Origin: Pezicula radicicola
Taxonomy: Eukaryota; Ascomycota; Leotiomycetes; Helotiales; Dermateaceae
Direction of reading: 5' to 3'
NCBI GenBank assembly: GCA_003008705.1
Contig: PDUO01000045.1
Span: forward strand, 348,342 to 412,341
DNA: 64,000 bases
Part shown: piece by piece, positions 33,575-45,279 of the stretch
How the letters are laid out: the number at the start of each line of letters is the position of its first letter
Position numbering within the stretch: position 1 is the first letter of the stretch
Notes under the pieces: model-generated
Told to the model about the DNA's origin: nothing
Database searches by the model: none
Seen by the model: only the letters and a program-made list of their open reading frames with translations
Made by a program: the position numbers and the translations under genes

Positions 33575-34656
33575 CTAGAAATCCTGCATTAAGGCATGTG
33601 AGACGTTCACAGATTTCAATTTCTCTCTGCTTTCGCTCAAGACTTTCTTTTCCAAACTCTCACCACGCTTTGAATACATCACAACCGGATATCTAGCACA
33701 ATGTCAGCGAAAAAAATTGGTTGAAGCGCATTGTCGTGGATTGCCACTTACGGGCGTACTCCCCACTCACTCAAGAAGCCTCCATGGCTTTCTCGACCTG
33801 CGACCACCACGGCATGAACGTACGTGCTGGCACCCTCTGCCAAGCTTCTACCAAACAAAGCGAAGTAAACCGAGAACATATACCTCAGGACAGCACTTGT
33901 ATTCAAGGTACGCCAGATTTCCGTATCTCCAACCAGCCCCGGACAAACCGTGTTCATAATCACCTCATCGGAGCTAACCAGCGCTGCCAGTCTTCTCACA
34001 AAAATCATCTGCAGCAACTTCTCGCGCGCATACCACTTCGTAACATCGTACTTCTCGTCAAACTGTGGTAAAATTGGTTTCTCGTGGTCGAAATCCGCAA
34101 AATATGCGGTCGTCGATGTCACCACCGTGAGCCTAGCCGGCTTTCCTGCCAGACCCCCTTTGGCTTTCAGTATCGGCAGGAAAAGCACAGCCAGCATGAT
34201 CGTCGAGAGGTAGTTGACTTGGAAAGTCTGCTCTTTTCCTGTCTTGACCGAGACAACACAGTCCTTGTTCTGCACACCGGCGTTAAGAATGACCATGTCA
34301 ATCCTACCCAGAGTCTGACATTTTATGGCAAATGCAGAGACAGACTCGGGATCTTCCATATCTAGGATCCAGACCTCGATTTGAGCGTGTAGAAACTCCT
34401 TGCGGAGGGCTTCTGCTGCGACGTTGCCTTTGGCTTGGGACCGGACGGCTAGGATGAGCCGAGAGAGGTCTAGCTGGAGGAGCTGCCGTGCTGCTTCGAA
34501 TCCTAGGCCGGTGTTTGAGCCGGTGATTATGGCTGTTTGGCCGTCAAGTTTGACTTCTGCTGCGATTGGAGGAGGGTGCATGAATAGTTGGCGGTATATG
34601 AAGCCTATGCCGCTTTGGAAGATGAGGCGGCAGTGGATTTGGTCCCACAAAGACAT
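33575..34656 (-). CDS. Short-chain dehydrogenase/reductase 1
   Basis: Two exons (34656-33752 and 33692-33575) give 340 aa. The classical SDR Rossmann signature TGSNTGLG is at residues 46-53, NAG in the central sheet, and YAREK serves as the YxxxK catalytic pair. A PG motif (TVCPGLVGD) follows. The short second exon, starting after GTGCTAG, adds a basic C-terminal tail (YPVVMYSKRGESLEKK) typical of fungal retinol-dehydrogenase-like SDRs; without it the protein would end at VRP. NAD(P)H-dependent ketone or alcohol interconversion is expected. It diverges from the SDR at 35,163. Confidence 0.88.
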
Positions 34657-35162
34657 TTTGACTGTGTTGTATTGAAATTCGGAGATGCTGTCTATGGTCC
34701 ATCACCCGAGCACTTTACGATTTCAGTGACTTTAGTAGCACCGATGAGCCCTAGACAGTGAGGTGTCTGGGTTTGTGGGGCCAGAAAGTCCCTGAATCGT
34801 GTTTATACTTCGTATTTATACTTCGTATTTAAGGGTAATAGTTTAACCTTTTCTACCTAGGCGCAGGGCCCACGTAAGGTAATGCTTAGTAATATTACTT
34901 TATTAATTTTCAGTAATAAAAGTAGCAAATTAATATTAAAGTATCACTGGCTATACCCCTGGCTTAATCCCCCTATAAATAGAACCTTCTAGTATTACAC
35001 ATAGATGCCAAGTAAGCTCCCTGGAGCCACTGAATCATGGCCTAGCCACTCAAGTGAGGTACCTTTCACACTCACATCGTAACACTCGAGCTTCAAATTT
35101 TTGAGGCTGTCGGTGTTCTGGTAATCATCTCTGTCTCCTGTAACCAGACTGCTAAGAAATCC
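34657..35162. promoter_or_regulatory. Divergent promoter between the two SDR genes
   Basis: This 506-bp spacer has a 13-bp direct repeat (TTTATACTTCGTA, twice, near 34,801-34,827), AT-rich imperfect palindromes near 34,895-34,945, and the 28-bp motif at 34,985-35,012 shared with the P450-2 promoter. Confidence 0.5.
34985..35012 (+). promoter_or_regulatory. 28-bp motif shared with the P450-2 promoter (intact copy)
   Basis: It begins CCTTCTAGTATTAC and ends GATGCCAAG. The same sequence, one mismatch in 28, is split by the MITE at 31,121-31,236. It lies 150 bp upstream of the SDR2 start. It could be a regulatory element or part of an old repeat. Confidence 0.6.
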
Positions 35163-36254
35163 ATGCCTGCACTCGTGGACCTCCCTCTCAGAGGGCTAGC
35201 CCTTATCGCCAAATGTGCGTTCGAGCCAATAGTCACCGGTCCTCTTCTCGGCTTGCTGCTGTACACCCCAGAACAGACATGGAAAAACGCCTTGGAAGCA
35301 ACATCTCTCTCACACATCATCGACCTACGCAATCTAATACGCATACTGGGTTTTCTAGCTGCCGTGGGTGTGATCAGGAAGACCAACGCAGCTCTAAACG
35401 CATGGGCCACGAATAACTGGCAGATACACGCAGGCCATGGTTGGAACTGGCCCTCTGAAATCGCAGTCGTCACCGGAGGATGCAGCGGGATCGGCAAAGC
35501 CATCGCAGAGGCTCTCACTTCGCACGGGATCCGCGTGGCAGTGCTCGACGTGCAGGACGCGCCCGAGGCGTTCACATCAAACGACCTGCTGACATACTTT
35601 CGGTGCGACATCTCCAGCCCTACAGCAATAGCAGAAACAGCCGATAAAATCGGGAACGACCTCGGGCATCCCTCGATTCTCGTCAACAACGCCGGCATCA
35701 CGGGCTCTCACACAATCCTGAAAACCCCAAGCGAGTTCCTCAGCCGCATTTTCGACACGAACATCCTCTCGCACTGGCGGCTAGTCCAGCAGTTCGTCCC
35801 GGACATGGTGGCGAAGAACAAAGGCCACATCGTGACGGTGGCGAGCGTCAACTCGTTCCTGACGAACTCGGCCAATGCGGACTATGTGGCGACTAAAACT
35901 GCGGCGCTGGCGTTCCATGAGGGTCTTACGAGTGAGTTGAAGATCTGGTATAAGGCGCCGGGTGTCAAGACTACGATTGCGCATCCGAGTTGGGTGCGCA
36001 CGCCGTTGATTGAGGAGGGGATATCGAGGAGTGGCCAGGACCCGAAGATTCTTGAGAGTATGTTGATGCCGGAGGAGGTGGCGGAGGTTATTGTGAGGCA
36101 GATTATTAGCAGGCGCGGTGCGCAGCTTTTTATTCCTAGTGCTGCGGCGCCTATCTCGTGGCTGAAGGGGTTGCCAAATTGGGCCCAGGAGCTTGTTAGG
36201 GATGCGTTTGGGAAGACAAGTGCTGTCACTAGCGGTTCGATGATCGCCTACTAG
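35163..36254 (+). CDS. Short-chain dehydrogenase/reductase 2, membrane-anchored type
   Basis: This is a single-exon gene of 363 aa. An N-terminal extension of about 90 residues includes hydrophobic stretches (GPLLGLLLY and LIRILGFLAAVGVI), suggesting membrane association. The SDR core follows: TGGCSGIG at about 105-112, NNAGI, a catalytic Ser in TVASVNSF and YVATK (YxxxK). The arrangement resembles RDH10/17-beta-HSD11-like enzymes that act on lipophilic alcohols and ketones. Start at the first Met, 150 bp after the conserved 28-bp motif. Its GC-rich codon use resembles the PKS. It probably adjusts the oxidation state of a P450-generated alcohol. Confidence 0.9.
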   Translation: MPALVDLPLRGLALIAKCAFEPIVTGPLLGLLLYTPEQTWKNALEATSLSHIIDLRNLIRILGFLAAVGVIRKTNAALNAWATNNWQIHAGHGWNWPSEIAVVTGGCSGIGKAIAEALTSHGIRVAVLDVQDAPEAFTSNDLLTYFRCDISSPTAIAETADKIGNDLGHPSILVNNAGITGSHTILKTPSEFLSRIFDTNILSHWRLVQQFVPDMVAKNKGHIVTVASVNSFLTNSANADYVATKTAALAFHEGLTSELKIWYKAPGVKTTIAHPSWVRTPLIEEGISRSGQDPKILESMLMPEEVAEVIVRQIISRRGAQLFIPSAAAPISWLKGLPNWAQELVRDAFGKTSAVTSGSMIAY

Positions 36255-37033
36255 ATATTGAGCCGAATTAGTTTTCTAATTGTCTCGTTTACATGCCTTT
36301 AAATTTCGCTTTTGGGGTTCCTATACCTAGGTAGCTTTTTAGCTGAGCTCTTAGCCCGCCAACCCACAAACAATTATGTTGGGGCCAATTGATTACAGCT
36401 ACACCATACAAAATCTCATACAGGACTGAAAAAGCCCTGCGAGATATTCCAATAGATCACAACTCACGCCCTCGAAAATGTTAACAAATAAGCTACCCGG
36501 ATTTTGTGCGAGCTAGATGCTTTACTGGAGGCTGTGTCAACTGATCTTGATCTTGCCAAGTATTCTAAACCGCGTTTCTAACGTCGAGACGGCCAAAGTT
36601 CATTTCAGCTACGCATAACTGCATCCCCGGAGTCCTGGGACGTGTCACGAACATGTGAAAGACTGGTTGCGCTGAATCGAGTCAGGGTTAACGGGACTGC
36701 CGGTACGAAGTGGGGACTTTGTGTGGATACTAGTAGCGTGGGTCCCTGCCTAGTCGAGAGCTGGAGTTCCCAAAGTTATGCCATGGAATATCGATTCGTA
36801 TTCGGCTTTTGTACAATACACGGGAACCTAGCTGGTCTATTGCAATGATAAGGAGGGGAATGATGCGTCAAGTGCAGGTATTCTTAACAAAGCTAGTTCG
36901 TAGTACTAGTAGTCTTGTTTATTGTGCATGGTTTCTTGGCTTTGGAGACTTATTTAATATCTTCGCACAGTCGTGAATTCTTTAGACCATCCATTACGTT
37001 TAGTGTTGCTTTCCATCTATCCAGTACCCAAAC
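36255..37033. other. Spacer upstream of the methyltransferase
   Basis: Non-coding and mixed composition; presumably it contains the promoter of the methyltransferase gene. No repeat or motif stands out. Confidence 0.4.
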
Positions 37034-38190
37034 ATGGCTGCCGAATTCTCCCTGGCGGATACGCCAATCGGCAAATATTTTGCCTCCATGGCCGAGATGG
37101 GCGTAATGCGCGTCTTCGTCGAGCACGGCATCTTCGACGCCATCCCAGACGAGGGAATCTCCCTCGAGGACCTCACGGCAAAGCTGAGCGTGGAGTACAA
37201 CCTCATCGAGCGCTTCGCGGCCTTCCTCCTCGCCGTCGGCGTGCTAACATCCCCGGCACCCGGCCACGTGGCGCATACACCCGCGTCAAAGGCCTTCACG
37301 GACCCCCGCGTCGCGCAATTCTACTCGTACCTCTTCGACTTCTTCATGGGGCCGACGACGCGGTGGCCAGACTACTTCGCGGCGAACGGGCTCGCCGAGC
37401 CGGCTAGATCGAGTCGCTCGCCGGGCGGGTTTGCGCTAGGCATGCCTGATAAGACGGCGTACGAGATCATGGCGGCTATTCCGGGGTTGGCGACTAGGAT
37501 GAATGGCGCGATGGCTATTGATGGCGATATTCCTGTCACGGGGGTGTATGATTTTGGCTGGGTGGCTGCGTATGCCGCGGGGGATGCTAGTGGGGAGAAG
37601 AGGGAGCTTATTGTTGATGTTGCTGGGGGGAAGGGCCAGGCGTTGAAGGATATTTTGGAGGAGACGCCGGCGATTCCTGCGGCCAGGTGTGTTTTGCAGG
37701 ATCAGCCGCATGTTATTGCTGAGGCGGTGGAAGAGCACAAGGATTCTGCTGTTTTGGGCCCGGTGAAGAAGATTGGGCACAGCATCTTTGGGGAACAACC
37801 CACCAAAGGCATGGAAATCGAGCCCTCCCCCCCTCTCGAGATACACAATCCTTAGGTTGGGAATTAAACTAACCGACCGCTCTAGGTGCTCTCGTGTATT
37901 ACATACGCCGGGTCCTGAACGACTGGTCCGACCACGAAGCCCTTCAGATTCTGAAGAACGTGCGAGCGGCCTGCGCAGAGGACTCGCGCGTGCTCATTGC
38001 GGAGTATTTGCGTCCTGAACAGCCGAGTGTCTACACTAGCACCGTCGACATGTTCATCTTGAATATTGGCGGCAAGGTGCGCAGTGAGAAAGCGTTTGGC
38101 GAGCTTGCGGCGAAGGCTGGGCTGAAGATTGCGTCGGTGGCGAGGCATGAAAAGACGGAGTCGGCGGTGGTTGAGATGGTGCCGATTTAG
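37034..38190 (+). CDS. SAM-dependent O-methyltransferase (plant-COMT/fungal family 2 type)
   Basis: Two exons (37034-37808 and 37886-38190) give 359 aa. The N-terminal winged-helix dimerisation region (FVEHGIFDAIPDEG, LSVEYNLIERFAAFLL) precedes the SAM-binding motif LIVDVAGGKGQAL at about 195-207. The catalytic-region sequence YYIRRVLNDWSDHEALQIL lies after the intron. The intron (77 bp) begins with GC (AAAG|GCATGG) and ends CTCTAG; without splicing the frame ends 14 codons later. It would O-methylate a hydroxyl on the pathway product. It is the last gene of the tight cluster. Confidence 0.85.
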
Positions 38191-39680
38191 TTGATGGAGT
38201 GTATCACTTCCGTGCACATCAAGACCGAAAATTGAAATTCAAAATGTACTAGTTCAGGCATGCTCAGGCCGTTCCATCATAGGCTACGCTCCGGGCTATG
38301 CCTCTGTCATAATCATGCTATGCAACTGATGATTGTCTCAGTTTATCAAATCTTCATGGATAGAGAAATGTCCGAAGCAGTTCGCATAATACGTGCCAGT
38401 AGTAGACCAGTCCGAGAACAGACCCAGGACTTACCTACATAGTAGGTAGGCACCAGCTCTGCCAGGACGTGAACGAGATTGAACAAATCGTCGGCTTTCA
38501 CAAATGTGTGTTGTGGCAGTCGTAGGACTACCCGTAAAGTTTGAACACAAGCAAGTATGAAGAGAAATATTAGACATGGACATGTAAATAATGCATGAGG
38601 CTGTGAAAAATGGCATGCATAAATTTCTCCGTAAATTAGAAGTCCAGCACGCTTTCGGGACTTTAAGACGACGATCATCATGTAAAAAGACTACAAAACT
38701 TCACTTCGCCCAATATGCAATCCCGGCTCATACCTCTTGGGTGCCCCAGGCCAGGCCACGTGCTCTTTCTTGTCTAAACTTGACAGCCTGCCTCCCACAG
38801 ATTGCCTGATTTGTGCTTCCTCGTATGCAACCAGGGAAAGGCCCGTGGCCAAGTGGGTAATGCAGTTTCGTGTCTGAATATAGCCAAGGAGGCAGTAGGT
38901 AGTAGACTCCGCCGTCTGAGCTCTGTCCTGCATAAGACCAGTGACAAATCAGATTGGTGCTCTTCGATCCCCAGAGGTATCCTATCGATCGTAACGTCTG
39001 ATGATTGCCCCATCTGTGGTTATTTTCGATCTGAGCGACAGCAGTTCTCCGCTTAAAGTCAGCGATGGGAATGTCCGTCATCGTGGGAATCAGCAACGGG
39101 CCAACGACCCACCAGTTGTCCACGCCTCAAATCGGGCCCATTAAGAGTCAATGTCAGCAGGTGGCAATGACCCACTACTTCCTGGCGCTCAACACTGGGT
39201 CAGCTATTTTGAGTGCGGACATCCTCGTAGTTATTGGTTTAAAGGAGTGGGGCACTAGTTTAAGTAGGTACTTTGGTTTTTGGTCAGTAAATTGTGGCTG
39301 GAGGGACGAGGATCTCAAATGGATAGTTGCACTGGCGGCAGTCACTACCCACCGAGGTTGGCGTTATAAATAGGGTCAAATCTTCTATTAGTATATACCT
39401 TGCTACTATATAGTTCTACCATGACATGTTTAGGAGATGAAAAACCGCAGACTATCTTCCACATCGTGTAATAGTAAGTATTTTTGTTCGGGATTTCATG
39501 ACTTGTCAATATGCATCAATCAATGGCTCCTACTTTGATAATCTCTACTTCGAGTCTTTGGCTGTATGCTTTTCCAGGCTATATGCTTGCTTGAGAACCT
39601 CGATACTGATTAACGTAGTAAACATAATCTCTACTTCCTAGGATGTTCTCTCGCGGTTACAAGACTCTTACTTTCATGAA
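38191..39680. other. Right flank of the cluster, no supported gene
   Basis: Only short overlapping ORFs on both strands occur, with no recognised motif (for example 39,065-39,373, 102 aa). Composition is mixed. Confidence 0.4.
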
Positions 39681-39699
39681 GTAGTTACTAATATAATTT

Positions 39700-40655
39700 T
39701 TTTTTTAGTGAATGTAGTAAGCTCGTCTGGCCTAGTAGCGGTAAAGGCCTTGATTGTTGTATACCAACGAAAGATTCAACGGAACATTGTTCCCGGAGGA
39801 AACCCTATAGTTTTGGCTGCCTGGAATGGTATGAATGAAAATGTCAACTACCTGTTGTAATACCTAGACGGCGGGGATCCGGATGGCCTCTGCCTAGCTG
39901 TGGGTATAACTATTGTAGATTACGTGCCACCCTATACCGAGGACGCTGTAATCGCCGCGAGGATGGAAACAGTAGATGGCGGTAACGATGGTATCTTCGC
40001 GCGCCAGGCCGCCGCCTGTGCTCTAGATCCTAATGGCGGCGGCACCACCATCGATATCACCGGGAGGCTAATAGCTGGGCCGACGTATGCGAGCCAGTAC
40101 GGCGGCACCGTGTGCTCCGGTTACTGGTGCTCGCCCTAGCCAATAGGTTTCCCACCGGGCTTTTAGGACCCTAAGGATCCGAACTTAGGCGGTGCAACGG
40201 TGTCACCGACGACTATAATGGGAGGCTTTGGCGGCACACCTCCTCCCCTCCTACACCTACCCCTTCCAACTAGATAAGTAATTTTTACGACAGCGGCTAC
40301 GATGATACAACTTACTACGCTGTATATTATATGTATACGACAACGGTGGGAGATAGTATTGATGTATGTAACTACTTCTTTACCGGACCTGATCCAATCT
40401 ACTAAACGGATGCGCTACAGCCTGATTCCAATGGGAATTTCCCTTACCCTACTTTACTAGGTACCTTCACGGATGGAGACTATAAGAATTGTAAGTATAT
40501 AGGTAACGCCGACGGTAGTGGTGGAGGATCCTTTACTTGTGATGGCTTTACATCGCCTGTAGTGTGCACCAATTTTACGGATAGTAGTTGTACCACTTGT
40601 TCAAATGGAGAGGGGGTGGATGAGTATTGTAATGAGATATATTGTCAATGGTAGT
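39700..40655 (+). pseudogene. Decayed gene for an unidentified Gly/Cys-rich, possibly secreted protein
   Basis: Plus-strand pieces read VDYVPPYTEDAVIAARMETV, DGIFARQAAACALDPNGGGT, YASQYGGTVCSGYWCSP and, in another frame, FTDGDYKNCKYIGNADGSGG followed by VCTNFTDSSCTTCSNGEGVD with several cysteines. A Pro/Thr-rich linker seems to separate the two halves. Stops and frame changes break it. I do not recognise the family; the cysteine pattern and N-glycosylation-like NFT suggest an extracellular protein. Confidence 0.45.
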
Positions 40656-40659
40656 TAAT

Positions 40660-42242
40660 AGGACTTCTATAGATGAGGTGTTTATAGGAGTGAGTATCGT
40701 TAGCTTCAATAAATTCGTAATTACGTATAGTAAACAGTAATATATATTTTAATATATATTAATTCAATAAAACTTTTAGTAAAACAACTGAAATAAGATC
40801 TATTATTTATATTAAATAATATTAAATAAATAATATTATATAGATGTAGGTAGAACAACATAGGTTGAGGTTATCTATCTTACCCCTGTATTAATGAGAG
40901 TACGAGTAGGACTCGTGAGACCAAAACGCGATAAACGACTTGTGATGGGGTCAGGCTATAATGCACTAATAACATTAGCTTAATCTCACCGTCTTCGCCT
41001 ATCGGGAGAAAACTCCGATGAGTAATCGAACTAATAAAGTCTACTGTGAAACCTGGAAGATTCATTTCGAGATACTGTACTATAATACAATGCTGGGGCT
41101 GGGTACAGTAAGAAATAACACCTGCTATAAGCCGGCCGTATCACTATATAGCGGGGGACGGACATGAGTTGTTAAATTATTTAGCTGGTAAGCGGTATCA
41201 GGTACAGCGTAGGTAAAGTATATATTGGCTGACGAAGTATATATTGGCTGACCGGTTTGTTGGTACCCTACACCCCTCTACCGTATAGATTCTGGCTAAT
41301 AGACACTGCTATAGGTAAAGCTTATATCGATTATCTAGTTTGATTAGTAACCTGTGCCTTTTCAGCGTATCATTTTCGCACGGTGTATAGCTAGCTATAT
41401 ATAGGATGATAAGTTGGAAACTGGTAGATCGGGATATGAGTTGACGAGAACTGTGAGAAGAGTTCTACCACTAGCTGAGTTTCTAACTTTTTGAGACTTT
41501 ATTTCAATAGTTCTAGAGAGAGCAGGAAGGAAATTTTGGGTATGTCTGAGGCCAACAAAGAATCCCGTCGGCTTTCCCATATCTGAGCTCAAGTTGGGAG
41601 GTTGTTCAGTTTCGAAGGAGCGTACGAGAGGGTTGCTGAGTGGGTGGAAGAAGTTGATTCGTCTAGTCTAAACTCAGAAACCCTGAAGAGTCTGCTAAAT
41701 CGTGCTGAAGACACAAAATTAACTTGTGATTATCACCATACTTCCCAGCCGTAGAATCTTCGATTAATTAAATGAAAGTAAACCATTTACATTCTACTAC
41801 ATAATATTTTAAATTATACACATTTAAATAATTCCACTATAAATCAAACTCTTTGATAAATGTTTGTATAAGGCTTTGTAGTGCACCTCAACCAAATATA
41901 TATAGACTAGTCTTTTTCGTCTTTCAGCACGATGCAGTGGGGTTATACAAGCCAATGAAAATTATATATTATTTAAATTACAGGTAGGAACTTGTGTAGA
42001 AGCAGTAGATGAACGAAATTCCCAATGGCGGATACTCGAGAAAATTCCGAGTCCAGACTAGGAACCAAACGTCTACCTTAGGGCACCAGTGGCAGCTTGG
42101 TCAGCATCAAACTCCTCCACGAGAACCTGTAGGTACCACTCTATAATTTGTGACAAGTATATTTAGCCAAAAAAACTATTATAAGAAGCTCGGAGGGAAC
42201 TCACCTTGTGGGATTGCTTCCATCCCACACGCAAGTTCCTTT
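40660..42242. other. AT-rich non-coding stretch
   Basis: No gene is visible. An 18-bp unit (AAGTATATATTGGCTGAC) is duplicated one base apart at 41,216-41,233 and 41,235-41,252. Several short AT tracts are present. Confidence 0.45.
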
Positions 42243-44417
42243 TCACCTCCTGGCATTTTCGAGGAATTCCAGAAGCATGGCCGCTGCATCTGCATGGGAT
42301 AACACCATCACGGACTCCATGCCAGGTGGTAGAGTTCCCTGGCCCCAGCTGCTATTCAGCGCCTGACTCACCTCCTTCAAACGTCGATCGACAACAGCCA
42401 CGTCTACTTGTGGGGCTGTAGCATGCAGGAAGTCCTTCAACCCGACCACCTCGAGCTCCTCCGGGCCTGGCGGTGTTGGTGGTGGAGGATCGACCACAAT
42501 ACGCCGCTGGCGTGCGCGGACAAAAGCGTAGCCGATATACTGAGAGTAGACCTCTTTGTGCGAGCTGTGGTGGCGAGTTCTGTTGAAATTTAGTGCCTCG
42601 AGGTCTTTGTATGTCCTTTCTGTCACGATGACAGTCCAGCCGCCTGGAACCAAGTCGTGTATCCGTGGCCAGCACTGGGCAGTCATGGCGAAATTTTCGG
42701 CGAGGATTGGGCTGATTTCAGCAGAGGTTACTGGGTCGGCCGCGAGCGACGCTGGGGCGCTGGAAAAGCTGAAGAGCTGCGCTTGTGGATTGACGACGTT
42801 GTTATTTGATTGTAGTAGTGATTGCAGATAAATAAAGAAGCCTGTTGTAAAGCGCTCTGGCTTGAGGAGTGCGTCACCTAGGAACATGTGTTTGTAGTCG
42901 TGCTGCCGAACGAGCATTTGCTGAACGGGGAAGACTTCCAGAGGTGCCGCCTGGACCGCATCGGCAGTATTATTCGTTATACTTTGCGGAATCGTTGGGA
43001 TCCAGGACTTCTTGCGTAAAGCAGCCGAAAAAGCACCAGTGAATATGACTTTGGCTCGTAACATTACCTGAACCCGCGATGCTAGCTCTTCAAAATAGTG
43101 TACGCTTAGTGTATCGCTTTCTTACACAGGACTTTGAAGAAAGTAGACCTCGCGTAGAGTATCGGCTCGTAACAATATATCTGCGAGTTCGGCTGGTGTG
43201 CTCCGAATGCTGTCGATGCAGAAGCTGATAGACGTGAATTTACTCGTGTCTTGCACATCCAGAGCTGCCGACATAGTATTAGAGGAAAGGTTGCTCAATC
43301 GTTCTAGGCCAAGATGTTCCTGTTTAGCGAAAGCGAGACGGATGAGCTGACCGGTCGAGCGAGTGCTGCCAAGTCGAGCGGAGTGTTGTAATACTTTACG
43401 GCAAAGTAAGTCTTGGAAGCCAGGAACACTGCGAATCTCATCGAAAATGGATATGTCGAACTCATCGTTGTCAAAAGTGGTCTGGAGTAGGCTTGTGATG
43501 GTCCGGTCTAGTAAGGACTTGTCAATAGTAGTAGTGTTTACAGACAATTCGGCTAGTGAGGGAAGAATCTCGTCATCGAGACCAGAACCCGGGGGCCAGA
43601 CAAGTCCCATCGCAGCCTTGTCAATCAGCGGTATGCTCGCAAGTAACTCGCTGGCATTTTTATCCTCTGTCGTCCAATTCTCATGATCGAACTTGGCCAT
43701 GTACTCCTCCGCCGACATAGCCTTCCGGGGCCGCTCTTTAACCATAACCCTGAGTTCGCCCTGCTCGGTGGCAAAGCCCGCACCATGATGGCCTACCCAG
43801 TCTCCTCCTGCTGCCGTAACGAGCTTCATCAGACCCACGGGAAAGCCGACAATGCCATAGCGGACAACGTCCAGCCTCGTAATATCGATGACTACCATCC
43901 CCCACTCGCTGCTGGTGTCACGATACACGGTGCCAAGCGGCTCTGGACATGCTGCGCGGGTAAGCCCTCTTTGCGCGTCAAAACCGACTCCCTGGAGGAG
44001 GCAAGCGGTAATGAAAGGGAACTGCACCATGCTCGTGCGGTCCCACGGCCTCTCGCGGAGCCCTGATTTGCGCTTGCGGCGGTCAAACTCCGGCAGCTCC
44101 ACTGGGTCTAGGCGGTACTCAGAATTATCGTCTCTCATGTAGTAACCCGCGGCGAGGGCCAGCTCGCCTTGAACGGCCGTGTGATTCGCCGGGTCCGCGA
44201 AGATGGTGATAATGCGTTGACAAGCGACTGTGAGGGGAGATCCTTGGAGGATGGTTTCTTCGTTTAAGTTGTCGCCCACGCTTGAAACTACAGCGACGGG
44301 ACGATGGCGGCCGGCGATCTGGGCGACGACGAAGAAGACGCATGAATAAGGGTCCGTCGCGTCTCCCATGGATAGGAAAACGGGTCTCCAGTATGGAGTG
44401 AACGGTGTTGACGCCAT
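42243..44417 (-). CDS. Conserved-looking protein of unknown function
   Basis: Two exons are supported: 44417-43128 and 43067-42243 (intron 60 bp, GTGTAA...TTCAG, phase 0), giving 704 aa from the Met of MASTPFTPYW. An upstream in-frame Met at 44,510 would add 31 residues. I recognise no catalytic motif, membrane segment or repeat. The N-terminal half has beta-rich stretches (YSCVFFVVAQIAGRHRPVAV); the middle is acidic and leucine-rich (SNLSSNTMSAALDV, TPAELADILLRADTLREVYF). The end holds a Pro-rich segment (VVDPPPPTPPGPEELEVVG) before a final helix. Both exons keep frame over 2 kb without stops, so it is very likely a real gene. It may belong to one of the large unnamed fungal families. Confidence 0.75.
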
Positions 44418-44510
44418 GGCATAACAAGGTGAAAACAATCGAGCTATCAAAGTTATCAAAGTTGAAGGAGTCAGTTGGAGGTCCTTTGGCAACGATAAGC
44501 ATTGTGTCAC

Positions 44511-45279
44511 TTCGCTTAGGCATCAGCTTAAAGCCTAGAAACGAAACGTATACCTTGTATATACTAGTTGATGCTCGCTGCTTTTAGCTCCATTAGTGAA
44601 CCCCAATCCAGTTGAACTTGTCTAACATCGTATTTCTTCAGATATTAACATAATGAAATACTCTAATTTAAATTATCATACTTTGATTTTATTGGGTAGT
44701 AAATGAGTATGCTCAGTCACTTTTTATAGAACACGAGAGCATATTAAAAAAAAAAAAAGGAACATGAATAGCTCAGAAGACCGCTTAAATATCTTTATAC
44801 TAGAATATTATCTTGGTGAAGCGTTGTCTTTGAATAGTATCCGTAAGATCAGTCCATTATATCTACTTTCCGCGTATAAAACTATGATTTATTATTATTA
44901 ACTTATTATTAATAAGGTATTTATTAATGAAAATGTGAGGAACCGAAACCGAATAATTTTATTTCAGTACTCAGCGGACCAAAAAGGTGTAAGAATCCCG
45001 ATCATCGTCAGAATCACTTATTCTACTAACTTACGCTTGGCCTCAGCACATCACGTGACTTACACTTAACAAGCCGCTCATTACTTATTAGACAACATTA
45101 CTTCTAATCAAGTTTTTAAAAACCTAGTAGTAGTCCTCTTTGATTACTAGCGGCAGTCCTATGTCTCTGTTGTCGTTATTGTAGTTGTATGGAATTATTG
45201 CTGGCGGTAGCCCTCCTATCACCAACCATATAGTGGTTAGACTACGGTGTTTTAGGTAAATGATATATAACATAGTCCT
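44511..45279. other. Non-coding spacer, AT-rich with a poly-A run
   Basis: A 12-A run lies near 44,746-44,758 and TTATTATTA-type tracts near 44,890-44,930. No gene is supported. Confidence 0.45.

Noticed and set aside
36973..37407. 144-aa Arg-rich plus-strand ORF
   Set aside because: It is an overlapping frame of the methyltransferase first exon.
38838..38900. Possible tRNA A box (GTGGCCAAGTGGGTAA)
   Set aside because: No B box (GGTTCGA) or acceptor-stem complement follows.
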